NCBI GenBank assembly: GCA_015490315.1
Contig: WFYB01000074.1
Location: forward strand, 1-7,248
Direction: 5' to 3'
Length of the DNA: 7,248 nucleotides
From: Sulfurovum sp.
GTDB lineage: Bacteria; Campylobacterota; Campylobacteria; Campylobacterales; Sulfurovaceae
Below, piece after piece: positions 1-4,978 of the stretch. The notes under the pieces were generated by a model. That model did no database searches, was not told where the DNA came from, and saw nothing but the letters and a program-made list of their open reading frames with translations. The position numbers were made by a program, and so were the translations under genes. The number at the start of each line of letters is the position of its first letter. Within the stretch, counting starts at the first letter, position 1.

Positions 1-125
1 CTGGCTCGCAGCCTGCGCAGTCGCATCCCCGCTCCATAGAGAAAAGAGAGGGGCAAAAGCAGTGTGATAAAGGGATAATGATACCATCTTGGTGCAAAAT
101 AGAGACGTTCAAAAAAGGCTTTCAT
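1..125 (-). CDS. lpxK: Tetraacyldisaccharide 4'-kinase LpxK, N-terminal fragment (gene continues past the left edge)
   Basis: LpxK phosphorylates the 4' position of the lipid A disaccharide precursor at the inner membrane. Only the first 41 codons are inside the window. Reading the minus strand from ATG at 125..123 gives a protein starting MKAFFERLYFAPRWYHYP, then a hydrophobic stretch with LLLPLSFLYG at about residues 22-31, then a basic segment. This matches the amino-terminal membrane helix of LpxK (E. coli has LLLPLSWLYG there, recalled from memory). The Walker A motif that would prove kinase identity lies outside the window. The ATG overlaps the TGA of the upstream DUF455 gene (ATGA, 4-base overlap), so the two are almost certainly co-transcribed and translationally coupled. 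The fragment is partial because of the window edge; I see no sign of gene damage. Confidence 0.8.
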   Translation of the reverse strand, partial: MKAFFERLYFAPRWYHYPFITLLLPLSFLYGAGMRLRRLRA

Positions 126-943
126 TCACACTCCCTTGCACCAAGCCGCTTGATCTCATCGCAGCTGAATCCCGCCTCTTTCCTTGCATCAACATTGATA
201 TGGGGGCGATGTTTCTCAAGGAGCGCATAGGCTTGAAGGATATCAAAGTAGACACTCTCCTCCTTCCCCTCCTTTTGGCAAAGGTATTTGAACCACCTGT
301 CTCCCTTTTGGACATGGTCGATCTCTTCTTTGTAGATAATATGCAGTGCATCCAGCAGCTCAGAGACATAGGGGTTTTTCCGTTTGTTTGCCAGCTTTTT
401 CATGATCTGAGGACTGACATCCAACCCACTTGCCTCATAGTAACGCGGGATGATTGCCATACGCTCAAGATGGTTATGCACCGTGTGCTGTGCAGCATCA
501 AAGAGCCCTGAATGTACAGGAAAGTTCCCATAGGCAAATCCCAGTTTCTCCAGTATCCTTGAGAGCATTTTGAAATGGCGTATCTCATCGGATGCCACTT
601 CCAGCCAATCGATGCGATACGCATCAGGCACATCTCTGTAGCGATAGACGGCATCAAGTGCCAGATCGATTGCCGAATACTCGATATGGGCGATGGCATG
701 TACCAGTGTCGCCAACCCCTCGTTACTCTCAAAATCTTTACGTGCAGGCAGTTCCCTGGGATCGACGATGCGACATTTGGAAGCATAAGAAGGTCTGTCG
801 AACGTTTTGGGGATACCTGAAACTGAAGGATTAACATCCTTTAGGTTACAATATGCCAGAGACTCAGACGTGATCGCCTCTTTGAGGTCGATATCGTCAC
901 TGAGAATGGCAGTTTCAAGCCTGTCGTAAAGATCATATTTCAT
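122..943 (-). CDS. DUF455 family ferritin-like protein (putative di-metal four-helix protein)
   Basis: This 273-residue protein belongs to the DUF455 family of the ferritin-like clan, whose reaction is not established. Candidate metal ligands appear in the expected helical spacing: HAIAHIE at residues 82-88 (E88), DEIRH at 119-123 (E120, H123), HNHLER at 156-161 (E160) and EEIDH at 206-210 (E207, H210). That is a typical E...ExxH...E...ExxH set for a carboxylate-bridged di-iron or di-manganese site. There is no signal peptide or membrane segment, so it should be cytoplasmic. The ATG at 943..941 has no Shine-Dalgarno sequence, but a TATAAT lies 7 bases upstream, so a leaderless mRNA is possible. 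It is followed directly by lpxK with a 4-base overlap. The link to lipid A synthesis is by position only. Family call is confident; role unknown. Confidence 0.85.
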   Translation of the reverse strand: MKYDLYDRLETAILSDDIDLKEAITSESLAYCNLKDVNPSVSGIPKTFDRPSYASKCRIVDPRELPARKDFESNEGLATLVHAIAHIEYSAIDLALDAVYRYRDVPDAYRIDWLEVASDEIRHFKMLSRILEKLGFAYGNFPVHSGLFDAAQHTVHNHLERMAIIPRYYEASGLDVSPQIMKKLANKRKNPYVSELLDALHIIYKEEIDHVQKGDRWFKYLCQKEGKEESVYFDILQAYALLEKHRPHINVDARKEAGFSCDEIKRLGARECE

Positions 944-950
944 AAAAGGA

Positions 951-956
951 ATTATA
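951..956 (-). promoter_or_regulatory. Candidate -10 box for the DUF455-lpxK pair
   Basis: A perfect TATAAT reads on the minus strand and ends 7 bases before the DUF455 start codon. No good -35 hexamer is visible; TTGGAT 16 bases upstream, inside the hydrolase gene, shares only TTG with the consensus, and -35 boxes are poorly conserved in Campylobacterota. If used, transcription would begin at or very near the A of the ATG. Confidence 0.45.
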
Positions 957-960
957 GCTG

Positions 961-1566
961 ATGGAGATTAAAATCCAACCCATGGGAGCGACCCAGACCA
1001 ACTGCTACATCGTCACCAAAGAGGGCAAAGATCTGATCATCGATCCGGGCATGGGAGCGACGGAGTGGGTTAAGGCACACGTGACAAATCCTGTAGCGAT
1101 CCTCAACACCCATGGACACTATGACCATGTCTGGAGCAATGCGGCACTCCAAAAGGAGCTGGGGCTTCCTATCTACTGCCCCAAAGGAGATGCATTTATG
1201 CTTAGTAACTGCCCTCTGGGACAGCCGACACCCCCAAGCAAACCCGACTATGAGATCGATGGGGATGAGACGATAGATTTTGAAGGGCTCAAAGTAACCT
1301 TCAGACACTTCCCTGGTCACACACCGGGATGCTCCGTCATCGAGATAGATGATGTCTGGTTTAGCGGCGATTTTCTGTTTCAAAACAGTATCGGTAGATG
1401 GGATTTCCCCTATTCCAGCGGAGAACAGATGCTTTCAAGTCTGCAAAAAGCACTCCAGATCAAAGAGGACTATACCCTCTACCCGGGACACGGTATGCCC
1501 AGCACACTCAAAAAAGAGCAGCAGGGCATGCCGCAGTGGATCGAATATATCCGATCTACACTCTAA
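961..1566 (+). CDS. MBL-fold metallo-hydrolase, glyoxalase II-like (YcbL type)
   Basis: This 201-residue protein is a short metallo-beta-lactamase-fold hydrolase. The binuclear metal site is complete: HGHYDH at residues 51-56 (H51, H53, D55, H56), GHTPG at 119-123 (H120), SGDFLF at 135-140 (D137) and PGHG at 175-178 (H177). Length and motifs fit the compact glyoxalase II-like group related to YcbL, which often hydrolyses thioesters such as S-lactoylglutathione, but it lacks the long C-terminal glutathione-binding domain of classical GloB. The substrate cannot be named. It should be cytosolic, with no signal peptide. AAAAGGA at 944-950 is a ribosome binding site 10 bases before the ATG. Its start lies 17 bases from the divergent DUF455 start, and its stop overlaps that of the convergent thioesterase gene by 4 bases. 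Confidence 0.9.
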   Translation: MEIKIQPMGATQTNCYIVTKEGKDLIIDPGMGATEWVKAHVTNPVAILNTHGHYDHVWSNAALQKELGLPIYCPKGDAFMLSNCPLGQPTPPSKPDYEIDGDETIDFEGLKVTFRHFPGHTPGCSVIEIDDVWFSGDFLFQNSIGRWDFPYSSGEQMLSSLQKALQIKEDYTLYPGHGMPSTLKKEQQGMPQWIEYIRSTL

Positions 1567-1949
1567 AGATCTAGTACGTGCTTCTCGAGCACAAAAGCAA
1601 CAAAATCCCCCTCAAAGACGCTGCGTTCTCCTACGCTGCCCTTGACCTCTACCTGCTGTTTCTTTCCCTTGCTTATGACCACTCTGGCACAAAAACGTAC
1701 CACATCGCCCTTCTTGACCGGTGCAATAAAACGTACTTGTGCACTACCCAGTACAACATTGGGATCATTGACTGCTGCCATCGCAGCATAGTCTGCAGCC
1801 CCAAAGAGAAAGCCGCCGTGCACCAGCCCTCGGTCATCTGCGACCATCTGTGCATGTGTATGCAAAATCACCTCTGCAAATCCCTCTTCAAGCGTGACTA
1901 CACGTCCGCACAAGCTTTCATCGATCGATAGATGGGTCTGAAGCTTCAT
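1563..1949 (-). CDS. PaaI-type hotdog-fold thioesterase family protein
   Basis: This is a 128-residue single hotdog domain. The key segment is VHGGFLFGAADYAAM at residues 43-57, with HGG at 44-46 and the acidic residue D53 in the helix that follows. It corresponds to the conserved HGG...D/E active site of PaaI-like acyl-CoA or aryl-CoA thioesterases. The rest alternates beta strands as expected (QVRFIAPVKKGD at 71-82). Such enzymes act as cytosolic dimers or tetramers; the substrate cannot be read from the sequence. ATG at 1949..1947 is supported by AGGA 6 bases upstream. The gene has a long candidate leader (about 165 bases) containing one copy of an 85-base palindromic repeat. Its 3' end overlaps the convergent hydrolase gene by 4 bases, leaving no room for a terminator between them. 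Confidence 0.82.
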   Translation of the reverse strand: MKLQTHLSIDESLCGRVVTLEEGFAEVILHTHAQMVADDRGLVHGGFLFGAADYAAMAAVNDPNVVLGSAQVRFIAPVKKGDVVRFCARVVISKGKKQQVEVKGSVGERSVFEGDFVAFVLEKHVLDL

Positions 1950-1998
1950 TATGTTTCCTATTTTGAACTATTGAGCCCTCTGAATAACCATGCACAGA

Positions 1999-2083
1999 GG
2001 TTTCACGTGATAGCGACAAAGGAGCACTCAACCCATGAAATGGGCGCTTGCGTTTGCGACTGACAGAGCTATCACGTGAAACC
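1999..2083. repeat. 85-base palindromic repeat, copy 1
   Basis: The element is bounded by a perfect 16-bp inverted repeat, GGTTTCACGTGATAGC at 1999-2014 and GCTATCACGTGAAACC at 2068-2083. Inside it is a hairpin of CCCAT (2032-2036), GAA loop and ATGGG (2040-2044), with CAA (2029-2031) able to pair with TTG (2048-2050) and GCA (2024-2026) with TGC (2055-2057). It is 75/85 identical, without gaps, to the copy at 4835-4919. Flanking blocks are also shared: TTCAGAGA 9 bases to the right and ATTGAGCC to the left at 1970-1977. In this copy CTCTGAA (1978-1984) can also pair with TTCAGAG (2092-2098), extending the structure. It lies between the end of the regulator gene and the start of the thioesterase gene, probably in the latter's 5' leader. 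No known family recognised. Confidence 0.9.
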
Positions 2084-2119
2084 GGCAATTTTTCAGAGAT
2101 CTCTTATTGTTTAAGAGAA

Positions 2120-2125
2120 ATTATA
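2120..2125 (-). promoter_or_regulatory. Candidate extended -10 box upstream of the thioesterase gene and repeat copy 1
   Basis: TATAAT reads on the minus strand and is preceded by TGT, making an extended -10 (TGnTATAAT), with a T-rich run further upstream. It would start a transcript near 2113 that carries the 85-base repeat in a leader of about 165 bases before the thioesterase ATG. A 7-bp hairpin (2100-2106 with 2112-2118, 5-base loop) would lie close to the 5' end of that RNA. A similar box occupies the same relative place near repeat copy 2. Confidence 0.5.
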
Positions 2126-2161
2126 ACAAAAGTAAGCAATATAGTAGGGTAATCCCCTATC

Positions 2162-2193
2162 AAAAATGACAGGGGTTAAGGAGAGAAACCTGT
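2162..2193 (-). terminator. Probable intrinsic terminator of the HsrA/CosR-like regulator gene
   Basis: Immediately after the regulator's stop codon the minus strand carries ACAGGTT (2193-2187), which pairs with AAC and CTGT within 2177-2169 around a two-C bulge. CA and five Ts (2166-2162) follow. The stem is modest and bulged and the T run is short, so it is plausible but not strong. A second palindrome (TAGGG at 2145-2149, CCCTA at 2155-2159) lies just beyond without a T run. Confidence 0.5.
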
Positions 2194-2194
2194 T

Positions 2195-2854
2195 TTAGTA
2201 GGAAAACTTATATCCGCGTCTGCGTACCGTATGGATCACTTGGAACCCAAGGATACTCTTGAGACGCTTTCGGATCTGATTGATCGCCACTTCTACAGTA
2301 TTGTCACTGACATACTCAGGCTCTTCCCAGAGTGCATTGATGATCTCATCTTTGCTGAAAACCCTCTGCTTTCTAAGTGCCAGATAGGCGAGTATATCAA
2401 ATGTCTTGCCGTTAAGTGAGACGATTTTCTCATCAAACTCTATCTTTTTGTTGGCAATATCGATCACAAGCTTGTCGATGTTGACCTGCGTACCAAAAAG
2501 GTGACGCATGTTGGAGAGGACGCGTGCTGCGACCAGGTCGGGATGTTCACCATGTTCAGTGATCACATCATCTACACCAAGGGCAAAAAAGGCTGCCTGC
2601 CCTTTAGCATTTTGCGTCAGAATAATGATCTTGGTTTCACTCTTCTTCTTCTTGACTTCGTTGACATAACGCTCAAGGGAAAACGGTACCCCCTCATCGA
2701 CGATGATCACAAGTTCATAATGTCTAAAATCAGTAAAGTTTGTCGCATCGTAAAGATCTTTGGCGTTGTCTACGATACAGATAAAATACTTCTCTAACTC
2801 TTTTTCCAACTCTTTGACGTACTCGTCGTCAAAACCTACCGTAAGTATTCTCAT
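2195..2854 (-). CDS. HsrA/CosR (HP1043)-like orphan OmpR-family response regulator with atypical receiver
   Basis: This 219-residue protein has an N-terminal receiver-like domain (about 1-118) and a C-terminal OmpR/PhoB winged helix (about 125-219). The C-terminal part, ALWEEPEYVSDNTVEVAINQ at 174-193 and TVRRRGYKF at 209-217, closely resembles HsrA (HP1043) of Helicobacter and CosR of Campylobacter, essential regulators that work without phosphorylation and respond to redox state. Receiver residues are degenerate: the acidic pair after strand 1 reads G7-F8, the usual phospho-acceptor position aligns with V52 (D53 is one residue off), and the conserved lysine is replaced by E100, while T80 is kept. 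No histidine kinase gene is adjacent, as expected for an orphan. An AGGAAAG sequence lies 8 bases before the ATG. A palindrome and a candidate promoter lie upstream, so autoregulation is possible. Confidence 0.88.
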   Translation of the reverse strand: MRILTVGFDDEYVKELEKELEKYFICIVDNAKDLYDATNFTDFRHYELVIIVDEGVPFSLERYVNEVKKKKSETKIIILTQNAKGQAAFFALGVDDVITEHGEHPDLVAARVLSNMRHLFGTQVNIDKLVIDIANKKIEFDEKIVSLNGKTFDILAYLALRKQRVFSKDEIINALWEEPEYVSDNTVEVAINQIRKRLKSILGFQVIHTVRRRGYKFSY

Positions 2855-2883
2855 GTTTTATACTTTCCTGACTGAAACCGGAT

Positions 2884-2898
2884 AAAACTTAAAGTTTT
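2884..2898. promoter_or_regulatory. Perfect 15-base palindrome in the regulator's leader (candidate operator)
   Basis: AAAACTTAAAGTTTT consists of 7-base arms around one central base. It sits 30-44 bases upstream of the regulator's start codon, just downstream of the candidate transcription start near 2918. HsrA-family regulators are reported to bind their own promoters, so an autoregulatory site is reasonable, but the site does not obviously match a motif I can vouch for, and AT-rich palindromes arise by chance. Confidence 0.35.
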
Positions 2899-2924
2899 CC
2901 CTGTTTCCTCGTTTTAGTTGCATA

Positions 2925-2930
2925 TTTATA
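2925..2930 (-). promoter_or_regulatory. Candidate -10 box for the regulator gene
   Basis: TATAAA reads on the minus strand 70 bases before the regulator ATG, within an AT-rich intergenic region of 147 bases (2855-3001). No consensus -35 is visible; the upstream region is T-rich, as is usual for Campylobacterota housekeeping promoters. The rest of this intergenic region shows no gene and no clear terminator for cmoB. Confidence 0.4.
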
Positions 2931-3001
2931 GCCAAATGTTCCTTATTTAAAAATAAAACGGAAGAGGGATAACAGGCTCACGCGACTTGTTGCTTATTAG
3001 G

Positions 3002-3907
3002 CTATCTTGCTTTATGTGCCTTGATGTAAACACGTTTGGGTGCAGGGTAACCTTCGACTGTCTTGTCCGGGTCGTTGGGATCAAGGAAGTCTTCGAGACT
3101 CTGTGTCGCGATCCACTCTGTTTTACGCTGTTCATTCAGGTCGGTCTTTTTGATCTCAAGTACCTCCACGTGCGCGAAACCGGCTCTGTGGCACCAGTTC
3201 TTCAAGGCATTGACTGTCGGGATGAAATAGATGTTGGGTATCTTCGAGTAGCGCTCCTTTGGTGTCAGAGCGATCTCTTCGTCTCCGTCTATCATGAAGG
3301 TATCGAGTATGAGCTCTCCGCCTTTGTTCAGCCCCTTGTAGAGAGATTTGAGCATACCGACAGGGTCGGAACGGTGGTAGAGCACCCCCAGACAGAAAAG
3401 TGTATCAAACTTGTGTTCGTAAAATTCGACATGTTCTACACCAAGCATCTCATAGATGATATTGGAGCGAACAAAGTGGTCGATGAACTGAAACTGTGAG
3501 TAGTAGATCGCGGAAGGGTCAAAACCGATCAGTTTTTTGGGATTGTGCGCGAGCATACGAAAAAGATAGTAGCCGTTGTTACAGCCAATATCTCCGACAA
3601 CCTTGTCTTGGAGATCAAAATGGGGTTCGAGCAGATTGTACTTGATCTGGCTCTGCCATTCCGAATCGATAAAGAGGTCATTAATCCGAAAAGGCCCTTT
3701 GCGCCACGGCAGCATCATACGGGCGGTCTGCTCGATCTTGGCTGCATCTTCAGACGTGAGATTCTCAATAGAGAGCGCTACAGCATCACCGAGTTCAACC
3801 TCAACATCCTCATAAACCGGCAGCGCTTTGATAGCCTGCTGCAAAGGGGCGATATTTTTCCAGGTCAGCCATTTTTGGCGCTCCTGTCTGAGTTGTGTCA
3901 GATCCAT
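3002..3907 (-). CDS. cmoB: tRNA U34 carboxymethyltransferase CmoB
   Basis: CmoB transfers a carboxymethyl group from carboxy-S-adenosylmethionine (made by CmoA, not in this window) to 5-hydroxyuridine at the wobble position 34 of tRNA, giving cmo5U and widening codon reading. The 301-residue protein shows family signatures throughout: MMLPWRKGPF at 64-73, the SAM-binding loop GDIGCNNGYY at 105-114, GVLYHRSDP at 174-182, YFIPTVNALKNW at 227-238 and a C-terminal DPNDPDKTVEGYPAPKR at 276-292 that is nearly the same as in E. coli CmoB. It is slightly shorter than the E. coli protein (about 323 residues), mainly at the N-terminus. The ATG at 3907..3905 lies 3 bases after the cyclophilin stop and has no Shine-Dalgarno sequence, so translation probably depends on coupling to the upstream gene. 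Confidence 0.95.
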   Translation of the reverse strand: MDLTQLRQERQKWLTWKNIAPLQQAIKALPVYEDVEVELGDAVALSIENLTSEDAAKIEQTARMMLPWRKGPFRINDLFIDSEWQSQIKYNLLEPHFDLQDKVVGDIGCNNGYYLFRMLAHNPKKLIGFDPSAIYYSQFQFIDHFVRSNIIYEMLGVEHVEFYEHKFDTLFCLGVLYHRSDPVGMLKSLYKGLNKGGELILDTFMIDGDEEIALTPKERYSKIPNIYFIPTVNALKNWCHRAGFAHVEVLEIKKTDLNEQRKTEWIATQSLEDFLDPNDPDKTVEGYPAPKRVYIKAHKAR

Positions 3908-3910
3908 CTA

Positions 3911-4477
3911 TTATTTGACATATGCCTTGATGATCTTTTGGTCAAAGACCGGTCTGTCCCCCGGTCCGGTAGAGACATTTTCGATCTTCTTGACCACATC
4001 TTCGCCCTTGAGCACCTCTCCAAAGATCGTATATCCGCCATTGAGCCAAGGTGCCGGAGCTACCGTGATAAAAAACTGGCTTCCGTTGGTATTGGGACCT
4101 TTGTTTGCCATGGCAAGAAGGAAGGGTCTGTCAAAGACGAGATTTTTACCATATTCATTTTTGAAATCCTTGTGCCAGATCGACTCGCCGCCTCTGCCTG
4201 TACCGGTAGGATCACCGCCCTGGATCATAAAGCCTTTGATGACACGATGAAAGATCGTCCCGTTGTAGTAGCCCTCTTTCGCATGTGTGACGAAGTTTTC
4301 CACTGCCAGCGGTGCTGCTTTGGGATAGAGTTTGAGCTCAATAGTCCCTGCCGTTGTCTCCAGCACCACTACCGGTGTTTTTGCCTCTTTTTTCGAAGTG
4401 TCTATCTTACTATTGGCATTTTCCGCCCAAAGCACCATACTGATCAGCACCAAACCCGTTAGAATCTTGTTTAGCAT
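3911..4477 (-). CDS. Periplasmic cyclophilin-type peptidyl-prolyl cis-trans isomerase
   Basis: This 188-residue protein catalyses cis-trans isomerisation of Xaa-Pro bonds. It starts with a Sec-type signal peptide, MLNKILTGLVLISMVLWA, with probable cleavage after residue 18, so it should act in the periplasm. There is no lipobox cysteine. The cyclophilin domain (about 35-188) has FHRVIKGFMIQGGDPTGTG at 76-94 (catalytic arginine R78), ANKGPNTNGSQFFIT at 124-138 and WLNGGYTIFGEV at 144-155. The start codon is fixed by a perfect AGGAGG 7 bases upstream. The gene overlaps the end of the 106-residue gene by 7 bases and is followed 3 bases later by cmoB, so the three form one operon. I leave the symbol blank because ppiA/ppiB naming is not settled for this lineage. 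Confidence 0.93.
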   Translation of the reverse strand: MLNKILTGLVLISMVLWAENANSKIDTSKKEAKTPVVVLETTAGTIELKLYPKAAPLAVENFVTHAKEGYYNGTIFHRVIKGFMIQGGDPTGTGRGGESIWHKDFKNEYGKNLVFDRPFLLAMANKGPNTNGSQFFITVAPAPWLNGGYTIFGEVLKGEDVVKKIENVSTGPGDRPVFDQKIIKAYVK

Positions 4478-4791
4478 TTTGCATCCTCCTGTGGAATAAA
4501 GTCATTGACACACTTGTCGATGCGCAGCTCTTTGAGCAAAGTGGTAAAAAAGCAGCCGCTCTCCCGCTGCGCTTCATCGGTAAACTCTATATAGTATGCT
4601 TCGTGCCCCTGCTTGTCTACCTGCTTGTTATCAAAGACGAGCGGCTCAAGTTTGGTCTCATTGCATACCTTCTGAATGGCCTGCTCGATCTCCTCTCTAA
4701 GGTCTGTACGCGCCTCGTCAAAGACAAGACTCAAGCCTGCATAACACTCTTCCATCTTTACATTGGCGATGATCTCTTCACATCTGTCCAT
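4471..4791 (-). CDS. Unknown 106-residue acidic, cysteine-containing protein, first gene of the cyclophilin-cmoB operon
   Basis: I do not recognise this protein. It is cytoplasmic by appearance: no signal peptide, no membrane segment, many Glu/Asp residues and predicted mixed helices and strands. It has six cysteines (C4, C16, C43, C80, C94, C106) but no CxxC pair. The start is chosen at ATG 4791..4789 because AAAGGA lies 8 bases upstream; another ATG at 4797 is only 2 bases from that site, and a GTG at 4842 that opens the frame further lies inside the palindromic repeat. Its stop codon overlaps the start of the cyclophilin gene by 7 bases and contains that gene's ribosome binding site, so tight translational coupling is expected. 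The leader carries repeat copy 2. The compact operon position supports a real gene. Confidence 0.75.
   Translation of the reverse strand: MDRCEEIIANVKMEECYAGLSLVFDEARTDLREEIEQAIQKVCNETKLEPLVFDNKQVDKQGHEAYYIEFTDEAQRESGCFFTTLLKELRIDKCVNDFIPQEDAKC
4485..4490 (-). promoter_or_regulatory. Strong Shine-Dalgarno AGGAGG of the cyclophilin gene
   Basis: A perfect AGGAGG on the minus strand, 7 bases before the cyclophilin ATG and inside the last codons of the upstream 106-residue gene. It is the strongest ribosome binding site in the window and contrasts with cmoB, which has none, suggesting more cyclophilin than CmoB is made from the shared mRNA. Confidence 0.85.
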
Positions 4792-4834
4792 AGTCATATT
4801 CCTTTGTATAAATTGAATTGAGCCTTCCAAATGA

Positions 4835-4919
4835 GGTTTCACTTGATGGCGACAAAGGAGCGCTCAACCCGTGAAACGGGCGCTTGCGTTCGCGACTGCT
4901 AGAGCTATCGAGTGAAACC
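4835..4919. repeat. 85-base palindromic repeat, copy 2
   Basis: This is the same element as at 1999-2083, in the same orientation. The terminal inverted repeat is GGTTTCACTTGATGGC (4835-4850) and GCTATCGAGTGAAACC (4904-4919), pairing over 16 positions in plus-strand RNA with two G-U wobbles. The inner hairpin is CCCGT, GAA loop, ACGGG (4868-4880). Compared with copy 1, element positions 9/77, 28/57 and 37/43 change together so that pairing is kept. The flanks share TTCAGAGA (4928-4935, again 9 bases away) and ATTGAGCC (4817-4824). An extra 8-bp outer pairing is possible between ATTGAATT (4812-4819) and AATTCAAT (4935-4942). It lies between the end of rny and the 106-residue gene, probably in that gene's leader. 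Confidence 0.9.
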
Positions 4920-4947
4920 GATGATTCTTCAGAGAATTCAATAATCA

Positions 4948-4953
4948 ATTATA
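4948..4953 (-). promoter_or_regulatory. Candidate -10 box for the 106-residue/cyclophilin/cmoB operon
   Basis: TATAAT reads on the minus strand 26 bases past the rny stop codon and 29 bases before repeat copy 2. It is embedded in GTTATAATT, the same 9 bases found at the box near copy 1. A transcript from here would start near 4941 and carry a leader of about 150 bases including the repeat. No convincing terminator separates it from rny, so read-through from rny is also possible. Confidence 0.45.
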
Positions 4954-4978
4954 ACGCTTTTTTGCTTCGCATTATCCA

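Noticed and set aside
1968..1991. A 7-codon upstream reading frame (ATG 1991 to TAG 1968, minus strand) in the thioesterase leader
   Set aside because: It has no ribosome binding site and is not present in the equivalent leader at copy 2.
1999..2083. The palindromic repeats as integron attC sites or CRISPR repeats
   Set aside because: There is no RYYYAAC/GTTRRRY core pair in attC positions and no integrase, cassette or spacer arrangement; the two copies are 2.8 kb apart in separate intergenic regions.
1999..2083. The palindromic repeat as a simple intrinsic terminator of the upstream minus-strand gene
   Set aside because: No T run follows the hairpin on the minus strand in either copy, and the regulator gene has its own candidate terminator at 2162-2193. 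On the plus strand copy 1 is followed by a short T run but copy 2 is not.
2873..2882. TGAAACCGG upstream of the regulator gene resembles the edge of the 85-base repeat
   Set aside because: Only about 9 bases match, and there is no partner arm or internal hairpin nearby. The similar GAAACCGGC at 3176-3186 is coding sequence of cmoB.
2963..2977. GGGATAACAGGCT resembles a stretch of 23S rRNA near the peptidyl transferase centre and most of the I-SceI recognition site
   Set aside because: The match is only about 12-13 bases, and the flanks do not resemble rRNA or continue the homing site. Most likely chance.
3545..4462. A 305-codon open frame on the plus strand opposite cmoB and the cyclophilin gene
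   Set aside because: It spans two unmistakable minus-strand genes and their junction, and gives no recognisable protein.
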